This document shows positions 46,272-53,311 of a stretch of 64,000 nt of DNA, piece after piece (position 1 is the stretch's first letter; every line of letters starts with the position of its first letter). Under the pieces are notes generated by a model. It saw only the letters and a list, made by a program, of their open reading frames with translations. It did no database searches and was not told where the DNA came from. The translations under genes and the position numbers were made by a program. The stretch comes from Alphaproteobacteria bacterium (GTDB lineage Bacteria; Pseudomonadota; Alphaproteobacteria; Caulobacterales; Aquidulcibacteraceae). Where the stretch lies: positions 1 to 64,000 of the forward strand of contig JAIYAO010000131.1 in NCBI GenBank assembly GCA_027488965.1, read 5' to 3'.

Positions 46272-47237
46272 GTGTTGGAACCTGTGCGGACTGACGGAGA
46301 AGAGCGCATCGATCCGCGCACCGGGACGATCGTGGCCATCGCCAATCCTGTGGCGGGTGCAGCGTCGAAGCTCGACCTTCCTGCGCTGGAGGCGCGCCTG
46401 CGCGATACGCTGGGCGAACGCTTCGACCGCATGGAGGTCGCGCCGCCGGACGCCATCGCCGCCACCATGAAGGCGCTCCTGGCCTCCGCACCGGCGGCGC
46501 TTCTCGTCATCGGCGGCGACGGTACGGCGCGGGCGGCGGCGAAGGCCGTCATGGCCGGCGGCGGCGCGACTGCGATCATTCCGCTGCCCGCCGGCACCAT
46601 GAACATCCTGCCCCGCCTCGTCTTCGGGCACGCCGATCTCAATCGTGCGGTGGACGAACTTGCCGATCTCGCGCCCGACACGCTGCCTGCCGGGATGGTG
46701 GGGGGCGAGCCCTTCTTTCTGTCGGCGGCCTTCGGCTTTGCGGCCTCGCTGGCGCGACTGCGTGAGGCGCTGCGGCCGCCGCGGGTCTGGCCCGATGTGG
46801 CGGCGGCGGCCGGTGCGTGCGCACGCGCGAGCCTGCACTCCCTGCGCGGAGGGCCGCACTACACTCTGGATGGCGGCCGCTGGCGGCGCGCGCATACGCT
46901 CGTGGTGGCCGTGGGCTCCGTCGCTCGGGTGGCGGCGCCCGACGATGCGGCGCCACCGGCGGAAGCCTTCGAAGTGGCGGCGTTGCATCTGCGCTCCGCC
47001 GTGGACGCGTTGCGCGCCGGCGGCGTGGCTCTCACCAGCGACTGGCGCAAGTCGCGTCACCTGCGGATCGCCAATGCATCAGAGGTGGGCATCCGCATGC
47101 GGTCCCACCGCCCGATGATCGTGCTGGACGGGGAGCCCGTGCGGGTCGCGCGCATGGACCAGATCACGTTCGTGCCGGACGCCGTGCCGATCCTGGCGCC
47201 GGCGTCGCGGCTTGCGCCGCGCGCCGCGCACGCCTGA
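46272..47237 (+). CDS. diacylglycerol/lipid kinase family protein
   Basis: 321 residues from GTG 46272 behind GGGGAGAG. It opens TIVAIANPVAGAASKLD, has LLVIGGDGTARAAAKAVM (the GGDGT ATP-binding motif) and IIPLPAGTMNILPRL in place of the more common PLGTGNDFAR. A beta-rich C-terminal half with MIVLDGEPV follows. Likely phosphorylates a lipid such as diacylglycerol at the inner membrane face. It converges with phyR, four bases apart. Confidence 0.88.
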   Translation: MLEPVRTDGEERIDPRTGTIVAIANPVAGAASKLDLPALEARLRDTLGERFDRMEVAPPDAIAATMKALLASAPAALLVIGGDGTARAAAKAVMAGGGATAIIPLPAGTMNILPRLVFGHADLNRAVDELADLAPDTLPAGMVGGEPFFLSAAFGFAASLARLREALRPPRVWPDVAAAAGACARASLHSLRGGPHYTLDGGRWRRAHTLVVAVGSVARVAAPDDAAPPAEAFEVAALHLRSAVDALRAGGVALTSDWRKSRHLRIANASEVGIRMRSHRPMIVLDGEPVRVARMDQITFVPDAVPILAPASRLAPRAAHA

Positions 47238-47241
47238 CCTG

Positions 47242-48030
47242 CTACGCCGCCTCTGCGGTGGAGTTGAAGAACAGCGCTTGGCTGACGGCGGCGCGCACGG
47301 TGTCTTCCGCATACGGCTTGGTGATGAGGAAGGTGGGTTCCGGGCGCTCGCCGGTGAGCAGGCGATCGGGGAACGCGGTGATGAAGATCACCGGCACTGT
47401 GATCTGCGACAGGATGTCGTGAACGGCGTCGACGCCGGAGGAGCCGTCGGCCAGCTGGATATCAGCGAGGACGAGATCGGGCTGGTGCGCCTTCGCCGCC
47501 GCCACCGCGCGGCTGGCGGTGTCCGCCGTGGCGACCACCGTATGGCCGAGGTTGGTGACGATGTCGCTCAGGTCCATGGCGATCAGCGTTTCGTCCTCGA
47601 TGATGAGGACGCGGGCCCGCGTCTGGGCCGCGATTTCCGCGCGCGCATCGGCCACCAGGTCGGCGACCTTGTCGGGACCGGCGCCGAAGATCTGGCCCGC
47701 CTCGGTGAGGGAGAAGCCTTCCACCGCCGTCAGCAGCAGCGCCTGGCGGCTCATGGGCGTCAGATGCTGCAGCCGTTCGTGCGCGCGCGCGGCGGCCCCA
47801 ACGTCCTGCGCCGGCGGAGCTTCCACGTTGCCGGTGGACCAGATGGTGTGGAAGAGCTTGTAGAGCGCCACGCGGGGCGCGACCTCGGGATCGAGCGCCT
47901 CGCGCGATTCAAGGATCGCCCTGAGGGAGGCCGCTACGAAAGCGTCGCCGCTCTTTTGTGAACCTGTGAGCGCCCTGGCGTAACGGCGCAGCAGGGGAAG
48001 GTGGGGCGCAATCATCTGCGAAGAAGTCAT
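47242..48030 (-). CDS. phyR: general stress response regulator PhyR
   Basis: 262 residues from ATG 48030. The N-terminal sigma-factor-like domain (about 1-125, APHLPLLRRYARALTGSQKS, VEGFSLTEAGQIFG) is fused to a receiver domain with LIIEDETLIAMDLSDIV, the phospho-acceptor aspartate in LVLADIQLADGSSGVD, and the lysine in FLITKPYAED. When phosphorylated it binds NepR through the sigma-like part and frees EcfG. Divergent from nepR-ecfG, with its own EcfG-type promoter, so the loop is autoregulated. Confidence 0.97.
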   Translation of the reverse strand: MTSSQMIAPHLPLLRRYARALTGSQKSGDAFVAASLRAILESREALDPEVAPRVALYKLFHTIWSTGNVEAPPAQDVGAAARAHERLQHLTPMSRQALLLTAVEGFSLTEAGQIFGAGPDKVADLVADARAEIAAQTRARVLIIEDETLIAMDLSDIVTNLGHTVVATADTASRAVAAAKAHQPDLVLADIQLADGSSGVDAVHDILSQITVPVIFITAFPDRLLTGERPEPTFLITKPYAEDTVRAAVSQALFFNSTAEAA

Positions 48031-48107
48031 GTGGGCTCCGGCCTCTGGTCTCTTCCTGGTTGGTACTGCAATGCTGTCGCCCCCCGCCTGTCGCGTCGTT
48101 GCGGCCT

Positions 48108-48133
48108 GGAACATCGGACCGGTCCGGTGCGTT
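48108..48133 (+). promoter_or_regulatory. EcfG-type promoter, distal, for nepR-ecfG
   Basis: GGAAC at 48108-48112, 17 bases, CGTT at 48130-48133, an exact match to the EcfG consensus. Would start about 125 bases before nepR. Confidence 0.7.
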
Positions 48134-48165
48134 CAAAAGCAGTCGGAAAAGCGTTCTGAGGGTAC

Positions 48166-48191
48166 AAACCCCGCATCCGCCCAATGGTTCC
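48166..48191 (-). promoter_or_regulatory. EcfG-type promoter for phyR
   Basis: On the minus strand GGAAC (48191-48187), 17 bases, GTTT (48169-48166). The -35 is exact and the -10 is a near match. Gives a leader of about 130 bases for phyR. Confidence 0.55.
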
Positions 48192-48199
48192 CGGCCGTG

Positions 48200-48224
48200 G
48201 GAACCAACCGCCCCCCGACGCGTT
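48200..48224 (+). promoter_or_regulatory. EcfG-type promoter, proximal, for nepR-ecfG
   Basis: GGAAC at 48200-48204, 16 bases, CGTT at 48221-48224. Start predicted about 35 bases before the nepR ATG, the same leader length as at the other stress genes of this island. Confidence 0.85.
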
Positions 48225-48266
48225 ACCATCGCGAAACCCGATGCACCGAAAACAGAGGCGCATGAT

Positions 48267-48542
48267 ATGGGCATGATCAAGTCATCTGCCGGAAGCCACA
48301 ACATGGAACGTGACACACCACCCCGGTCCCAGCCCCCGAAGTCCGCGCCCGATGCGCCTGCGCCCCCCAAGCGCGCGCGGCTCCGGCAGGACTTCGCCTC
48401 CCAGAAGGACCTCCACGTGGATCCCATCACCCGGAACTTGCGCAAGGCGTTCGACGAGGTGGCCGCCGAGCCGCTTCCCGAGGAGTTTCTCGATCTGCTT
48501 CGCCAGATCGACGAATCTGCGGGAGGCGAGAATGAGCGCTGA
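48267..48542 (+). CDS. nepR: anti-sigma factor NepR
   Basis: 91 residues from ATG 48267 (ATG 48303 is the alternative, giving 79). A disordered proline- and charge-rich start precedes the NepR core, ITRNLRKAFDEVAAEPLPEE and FLDLLRQIDES, which holds the two short helices that bind EcfG or the sigma-like domain of PhyR. It keeps EcfG inactive in unstressed cells. Its end overlaps the ecfG start by 11 bases. Expressed from two exact EcfG-type promoters. Confidence 0.92.
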   Translation: MGMIKSSAGSHNMERDTPPRSQPPKSAPDAPAPPKRARLRQDFASQKDLHVDPITRNLRKAFDEVAAEPLPEEFLDLLRQIDESAGGENER

Positions 48543-49131
48543 ACCCGTGTCCGTCGCCGCCAGGCCCATGCCCGCCCAGGGAGTCGCGGACGTCCGCGCC
48601 GGCTTCGTGGAGGCCGTGCCGCACCTTCGCCTGTTCGCCCGGTCGCTCACCCGAAACTTCGTGGAGGCCGACGATCTCGTGCAGGAGACGATGCTGAAGG
48701 CCTTGGCCAACATCGACCGGTTCGAGCCCGGCACGCGTCTGCGCCCATGGCTTTTCACCATCATGCGCAACACTTTCTATTCGGACCTGCGCAAGCGGCG
48801 TCGCGAGGTGCAGGACGTGGACGGCGAACACGCCGCGCGCCTCGTGCAGGCGCCGCGCCAGGACAGCAGCGTCGACTTCGAGGACTTCAAGCAGGCCTTC
48901 GCCCAGCTCCATAGCGATCACCGCGAAGTGCTGACGCTGATCGGCGCTTCGGGTTGCTCCTACGAGGAAGCCGCCAACATCTGCGGCTGCGCCGTGGGCA
49001 CGATCAAGAGTCGCGTCAACCGTGCGCGGCGGCGCCTGGAGGAGATCATGAACGGTGCGGCCGGCGGGGCCGGGGCCGATGCCGATCAAGAGACGCCCCC
49101 GTCGCAGGACGCCATCGCCGGCGCCTGGTGA
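48532..49131 (+). CDS. ecfG: ECF sigma factor EcfG
   Basis: 199 residues from ATG 48532, with GGGAGGCGAG in front. Region 2 (HLRLFARSLTRNFVEADDLV, FEPGTRLRPWLFTIMRN) and region 4 (LHSDHREVLTLIGASGCSYE, then GCAVGTIKSRVNRARRRL) are clear. This is the master sigma factor of the alphaproteobacterial general stress response, recognising GGAAC-N16/17-CGTT. It overlaps nepR. The kinase gene starts four bases after its stop if GTG 49136 is used. Confidence 0.96.
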   Translation: MSAEPVSVAARPMPAQGVADVRAGFVEAVPHLRLFARSLTRNFVEADDLVQETMLKALANIDRFEPGTRLRPWLFTIMRNTFYSDLRKRRREVQDVDGEHAARLVQAPRQDSSVDFEDFKQAFAQLHSDHREVLTLIGASGCSYEEAANICGCAVGTIKSRVNRARRRLEEIMNGAAGGAGADADQETPPSQDAIAGAW

Positions 49132-49135
49132 GTCC

Positions 49136-50848
49136 GTGACAGGTGTGGGGCCGCCACGCCCCTTCCTCGGCATGTTTTCCCTGCATTCACTGCGGGGACG
49201 GATGGCGCTGCTCCTCGGGGCGGCGCTTTTGCCGATGGGGCTCATGACTCTCAACGCCGGCCTGCGCGCGGCGACGCTCGCGGAGGCGGCTTCCCAGGGT
49301 GAGATCGCTGCGCACGTGCAGGAAAGCATGCTGCAGCGCGAACGCGATGTGGTGCGCTTGCGGACGGTCACGCGCACCATCGCTGCGAACTCCACGTTCG
49401 CGCGCGGCGGCGCTGCGCAGTGCAATTCCGTGATGAACACTCTCGGCAAGGAGTTCGCCGAGTTCGCCGTGGTGACGATCCTGGACCGGGGCTCGCGGAT
49501 CGTGTGCGCCTCGCGCCCTGACGCGGTCGGTCGCGTGGCCGCATCCGGCGGTCTGGTGGAGGCCGCAACGGCCAGTGGCGACGTGGCCATCGGTTTCGTG
49601 CCCGCGCCGCGGATCAGCGAGGAGCCGGTGCTTGCGGCCGTTGCGCCCATCGGCGCCGCGGGCAGCGCCGCGAGGCTCTTTGTCGGCGTCACCCGCACCA
49701 GCGCGCCGCTCCTTGCACGCGCTTCGGGCGTGGATTCGGTGTTCGCCGCGCTCACGGATTCGAACGGTCGGGTGCTCCAGGTCTCCGGTCTCGATGTGCA
49801 GGGAGAAGACTATCGCGCGCTGATCCGCACGCTGGCCGCGCAGTCCCTGCGCAGCCGCGATGCGCCGTTCCGCGTGGGCAACCTGTGGGCGGTGACGGCA
49901 GAGCTCGCTGACGCCGACATCTACCTCGTGGAGGGCTGGCGCCGCCCGCCGCTGACCGCGGGCAGCGTGGCGCGCACGGTGTGGGCGATCTCCGCGCCGG
50001 TGCTGGTCTGGCTCATCGCGGTGCTGGCCACATGGTTCGCGGTGGAAATCTACATCGCGCGCCCGCTTACCGCGCTGGAGCTTCTGGCGCGCGCCTACGC
50101 GCGCGGGGAAGACACCACGACGCCGGAGTCCTTCCGCAACGCGCCGGTGGAGATTTCCTCCCTGCGTCGCACGCTGGCGGCGATGGCCAAGACGCTGCGC
50201 GGGCGGGAACATCGCCTCGCGGAGGCGCTGCAGGAGGAGCGTGCGCTTCTGCGGGAGGTGAACCATCGCGTGAACAACAACCTGCAGCTCGTGGCCAGCC
50301 TGCTGTCCATCCAGTCGCGCGCGACCACGGTGGAGCAACAGGCCGTCGGCCTTGCCCGCGCACACGATCGCATCCAGCTGCTGGCGCTCGCGCACAACCA
50401 GATCTACGGGTCGGGGCAAGTGCACGATGTGCGGGTGGACGACCTGGCCGGAGAGATCGCCCGCGCGCTGACGGCGGCCCGCGGCGCGAACACGGGGCGC
50501 ATCGTGCTGAACCTCGACATGCAGCCGGCGCACGCGCCGGTCGATCATGCGGTGCCGCTGGCGTTCCTGATCGGCGAGAGCGTCTCGCAGGCGCTCGACA
50601 TGCTGGAGGGGGCGGAGCGGGCGACGCTGAACGTCGCGCTGCACTGCGAACCGAATGGGGACGTGACGTTCACCGTATCCTCCCCGGAGCACGGCCCGCG
50701 CAAGGTGCCGGCCTCGCCGGCCAAGCGCATCATCGAGGCGTTCGCGCGCCAGATCGGCGTCACCGTCGGCTACGATCCGCAGGATCCCCTCAGCGTGCGG
50801 CTGGTGATGAAGATGGCGTCGGCGGAGGTCGAAACGGCCCCTGCATGA
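49136..50848 (+). CDS. membrane HisKA_2-type sensor kinase with degenerate ATPase domain
   Basis: 570 residues from GTG 49136 (ATG 49172 is the alternative). A membrane helix near 22-42 and another near 283-306 flank a periplasmic sensor. HisKA_2 is clear: LLREVNHRVNNNLQLVASLL with H377. Behind it, where the ATP-binding N box (NELVTNAL in the family) should be, the sequence reads GESVSQALDML, with the key asparagine replaced. The G1 box DDG is SSPEHGP, and the glycine-rich G2 box is not recognisable. It should thus bind ATP poorly or not at all. Its position after ecfG marks it as the stress-response kinase (PhyK-type) or a phosphotransfer/regulatory partner. Last gene of the nepR-ecfG unit. 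Confidence 0.85.
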   Translation: MTGVGPPRPFLGMFSLHSLRGRMALLLGAALLPMGLMTLNAGLRAATLAEAASQGEIAAHVQESMLQRERDVVRLRTVTRTIAANSTFARGGAAQCNSVMNTLGKEFAEFAVVTILDRGSRIVCASRPDAVGRVAASGGLVEAATASGDVAIGFVPAPRISEEPVLAAVAPIGAAGSAARLFVGVTRTSAPLLARASGVDSVFAALTDSNGRVLQVSGLDVQGEDYRALIRTLAAQSLRSRDAPFRVGNLWAVTAELADADIYLVEGWRRPPLTAGSVARTVWAISAPVLVWLIAVLATWFAVEIYIARPLTALELLARAYARGEDTTTPESFRNAPVEISSLRRTLAAMAKTLRGREHRLAEALQEERALLREVNHRVNNNLQLVASLLSIQSRATTVEQQAVGLARAHDRIQLLALAHNQIYGSGQVHDVRVDDLAGEIARALTAARGANTGRIVLNLDMQPAHAPVDHAVPLAFLIGESVSQALDMLEGAERATLNVALHCEPNGDVTFTVSSPEHGPRKVPASPAKRIIEAFARQIGVTVGYDPQDPLSVRLVMKMASAEVETAPA

Positions 50849-50863
50849 ACCGGTCGCGCGGCG

Positions 50864-50888
50864 GGAACGAGGGCGCGTGCAAGCCGTT
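50864..50888 (+). promoter_or_regulatory. EcfG-type promoter of the CsbD gene
   Basis: GGAAC at 50864-50868, 16 bases, CGTT at 50885-50888; predicted leader of about 38 bases. Confidence 0.85.
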
Positions 50889-50933
50889 GTTCGAGTGCGG
50901 GACGCACCCGCAGACATTCGGAAAGGCTTACGC

Positions 50934-51134
50934 ATGAATTGGACACAGGTTGAAGGCAAATGGGACCAGCTCAAGGGCAGCGCCCAGAAGCAGTGGGGCA
51001 AGCTGACCGATGACGATCTGGCCGTCGCCCGCGGCAGCCGCGACGAGTTCGTCGGACGCGTCAAGGAGCGCTACGGCATCGCGAAGGAAGAGGCCGAGCG
51101 CCAGGTCGACGACTTCATGAAGCATCAGGGCTGA
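50934..51134 (+). CDS. CsbD-like stress protein
   Basis: 66 residues: MNWTQVEGKWDQLKGSAQKQ, then WGKLTDDDLAVARGSRDEFV and GRVKERYGIAKEEAERQVDD. This is the CsbD family, small hydrophilic helical proteins strongly induced by general stress in many bacteria; molecular function unknown. It has its own EcfG-type promoter and is closed by a terminator at 51167. Confidence 0.95.
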   Translation: MNWTQVEGKWDQLKGSAQKQWGKLTDDDLAVARGSRDEFVGRVKERYGIAKEEAERQVDDFMKHQG

Positions 51135-51166
51135 GACGTAGGCCACTGCTGTCGACGTCGACACGG

Positions 51167-51200
51167 AACGCCGCGACGCAAGTCGCGGCGTTTCTCGTTT
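51167..51200 (+). terminator. Rho-independent terminator after the CsbD gene
   Basis: A perfect 11-pair stem (51167-51177 with 51182-51192) around a GCAA tetraloop, followed by TCTCGTTT. A second hairpin (51258-51284, GCGGCGGC with GCCGCCGC, then CCTTTT) lies further on and may be a back-up. Confidence 0.88.
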
Positions 51201-51307
51201 CCGGACCGCTCCCATGGGCGGCTAGATGGGCGGGCGCTGTGCACGGCGCACAAGGAAGCGGCGGCCCCCTGTGGGAGCCGCCGCCCTTTTCGTCTCTCGC
51301 CAGGCGC

Positions 51308-51583
51308 CTAGCGGCGCGCGAGCATCAGCCCGATCAGCACGCCGACGCCGGCGGCCACGCCGACCGCGAGGGTGGGCCGTTCGCGGACCGTTTCCTTCAT
51401 GGCGCCGTAGCTGCGCGAAGCCTGGTGCTCCACCTTCGCCACCAGCTGGTCGGCCTGGTCGCCCAGGCCCACCTGGTCGGCGATCTTGTGGACCTGCCGC
51501 TGCGCCTTCGCCGCCAGATCGCCAAAGCGCTTGCCGGCTTCCTGGGCGCCGTTCTCGTGGGTCGTGTCGCCTGTCATGGGCAT
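51308..51583 (-). CDS. DUF883 (ElaB/YqjD-like) membrane-anchored protein
   Basis: 91 residues. I chose ATG 51583 because GGAGG stands six bases before it and the leader from the EcfG promoter is then about 34 bases; ATG 51601 is possible. A hydrophilic helical part (KRFGDLAAKAQRQVHKIADQ) is followed by PTLAVGVAAGVGVLIGLMLA, a C-terminal membrane anchor ending in RR. ElaB/YqjD relatives associate with ribosomes at the membrane in stationary phase. Unusually short distance to the convergent CsbD gene. Confidence 0.88.
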   Translation of the reverse strand: MPMTGDTTHENGAQEAGKRFGDLAAKAQRQVHKIADQVGLGDQADQLVAKVEHQASRSYGAMKETVRERPTLAVGVAAGVGVLIGLMLARR

Positions 51584-51624
51584 GAAAGCCTCCATTGCCA
51601 CGGCCTGTCCGCCGTCGCCTGAGA

Positions 51625-51649
51625 AACGTGGTTCGTGCGGTCAAGTTCC
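51625..51649 (-). promoter_or_regulatory. EcfG-type promoter of the DUF883 gene
   Basis: On the minus strand GGAAC (51649-51645), 16 bases, CGTT (51628-51625). Confidence 0.85.
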
Positions 51650-51676
51650 GTGTCCGGGCGCGATGCCGCAGCCGCG

Positions 51677-51701
51677 GGAACCGAAGCGGCGACGCGGCGC
51701 T
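51677..51701 (+). promoter_or_regulatory. near-match EcfG promoter before the gene at 51749
   Basis: GGAAC at 51677-51681, 16 bases, CGCT at 51698-51701. One change in the -10; leader would be about 40 bases, like the exact copies. Confidence 0.5.
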
Positions 51702-51748
51702 TTAGAGGGGTGAGGCGACCGCATCGAGACGATGCAGAGGAGACCACG

Positions 51749-51997
51749 ATGGACATCGACATGAGCACGCTCGACCAGAAGATGCTCAATCCGTCCCGGG
51801 CCTACACGTCGCCCGGGCATGTGCTGCTGGACAGCGGCCTGACCTGGGACCAGAAGCGCGACGTGCTCGCCGCCTGGCGGCTCGACGCCGAGCGGATGGC
51901 GGAGTCGAGCAACGAAGGCATGGGCGGCGGCGAACAGTCCCGCCTGCGCGAGGTGGCCATCGCCCAGCAGCAGCTTGCCGCGCTGGTCTCCGACTAG
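51749..51997 (+). CDS. small soluble protein, probably stress-induced
   Basis: 82 residues from ATG 51749, with AGAGGAGA upstream. MDIDMSTLDQKMLNPSRAYT, then SPGHVLLDSGLTWDQKRDVL, and a C-terminal helix with QSRLREVAIAQQQLAALVSD. No domain that I can name, no signal peptide. The segment LTWDQKRDVLAAWRLDAERM resembles a conserved helix in small uncharacterised alphaproteobacterial proteins. Placement between stress genes and the EcfG-like promoter suggest it belongs to the same regulon. It converges with the GH130 gene ten bases away. Confidence 0.7.
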   Translation: MDIDMSTLDQKMLNPSRAYTSPGHVLLDSGLTWDQKRDVLAAWRLDAERMAESSNEGMGGGEQSRLREVAIAQQQLAALVSD

Positions 51998-52007
51998 ACC
52001 TCGCCGA

Positions 52008-53285
52008 CTAGACCAGCGACGCAAGCAGCCGCGTAATGTCGATCAGCGCGAACGCCACGGAGCTGTCGGCCACGCCGTAGGGCAGAAGCAGGCAGTCCCC
52101 GTGCCGCAGCGCGCCGCACGTATAGACGACGTTCGGCACATAGCCCTCCCGGCTCGCCGCGGAGGGGGAGAGCACCGGCGTACGCGACCGCGCCAGCACC
52201 TTGCGCGGATCGGCCTTGTCCAGCAGGGCGGCGCCGATGGCGTACTTGCGCATGGCGCCCACGCCGTGGGTCAGCAGCAGCCAGCCCTCGTCCAGTTCGA
52301 TGGGCGCGCCGCAGTTGCCCATCTGAACGTACTCCCAGGGGTACTTCGGCGTCATCATCTTCTCGCCGCCGGACCAGCGCGTGAGGTCGCGGGAGCGAAG
52401 CAGGAACATGCTTTCGTTGTCCTGCCGGCCGATCATCGCATAGTCGCCGTCCAGCAGGCGCGGGAACAGGGCCATGCCCTTGGCGAGCACGGCGTCCCCG
52501 TCCAGCGGCGAGAGCGAGAAGTCCCGGAAGTCCGCGGTCGTCAGCAGCTCCGAGCGCACGCCGGCGCCGGAGTAGGCGGTGTATGTGCCGTAGTAGGTGG
52601 CGCGCCCCTCGTCTTCGAACCGTACGAGGCGCAGATCCTCCAGGCCGTTGCGCTGCGCCGGCGTGAACGGGAAGATCACCATGCCGGAGACGGCCACGGA
52701 GTCTGGCCGCGTGGCGCGCACGGCGCCGTCGGCGGTGATCTCGGTGGCGTCCAGCGCGAGCGAGAACGGCGGCTGCGGCCACAGCGACAGCTGGTTGCGG
52801 CCGTCGATGATGCCTTCGCGGAACACGATGGAGGAGATGTGGCCCTCGCCCACGGCGCGCAGCGACAGCACGAAGCGCTGGCTCCCGCGGGGCAGGCCCG
52901 ACTGGTCCGGGTGCATCACGATGGACGGATTCATCAGCGCCGCGGCGGCGTAGGAGTATTCATGGCAGAAGTGGGCGCCGATCAGCTGGCGGCGCGTGTC
53001 GCTCATCTGCGCGTCGAGGCTCACTTCCGCAGCGATACGGCTGTAGCGCTCGAGATAGACGGCGCGGGTCTGCCAGTGGCGCTGCTCGAAGTCGACGTTG
53101 AGCGCCTGCAGCATGTCGGCGCAGTCTTCTTCCGAGAGATTCAGGATCGCATCGATGATGCGGTTGGCCCGCGCGTTGCTGGGCGGGTTCTTGTCGCGCG
53201 GCTCGGAGGCAAGGTGGAACGGCCGCAGCACGACGCGGGTGGCGTCGGCGGAGAGCCGGACGGGATAGTGGCGCAGGATCGGCAT
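52008..53285 (-). CDS. glycoside hydrolase family 130 protein (mannoside phosphorylase-like)
   Basis: 425 residues from ATG 53285. It starts HYPVRLSADATRVVLRPFHL and has a five-bladed propeller fold signature: NGLEDLRLVRFEDEGRATYY (the GLEDxR block), GAPIELDEGWLLLTHGVG and YVPNVVYTCGALRHGDCLLL. GH130 enzymes phosphorolyse or hydrolyse beta-mannosides. No signal peptide, so it acts on cytoplasmic oligosaccharide. 26 bases downstream of the glycosyltransferase gene and probably cotranscribed; the pair may build and recycle a mannose-containing glycan. Confidence 0.9.
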   Translation of the reverse strand: MPILRHYPVRLSADATRVVLRPFHLASEPRDKNPPSNARANRIIDAILNLSEEDCADMLQALNVDFEQRHWQTRAVYLERYSRIAAEVSLDAQMSDTRRQLIGAHFCHEYSYAAAALMNPSIVMHPDQSGLPRGSQRFVLSLRAVGEGHISSIVFREGIIDGRNQLSLWPQPPFSLALDATEITADGAVRATRPDSVAVSGMVIFPFTPAQRNGLEDLRLVRFEDEGRATYYGTYTAYSGAGVRSELLTTADFRDFSLSPLDGDAVLAKGMALFPRLLDGDYAMIGRQDNESMFLLRSRDLTRWSGGEKMMTPKYPWEYVQMGNCGAPIELDEGWLLLTHGVGAMRKYAIGAALLDKADPRKVLARSRTPVLSPSAASREGYVPNVVYTCGALRHGDCLLLPYGVADSSVAFALIDITRLLASLV

Positions 53286-53311
53286 GGAAACGAGGGCCCC
53301 CGGGCGCGCCG

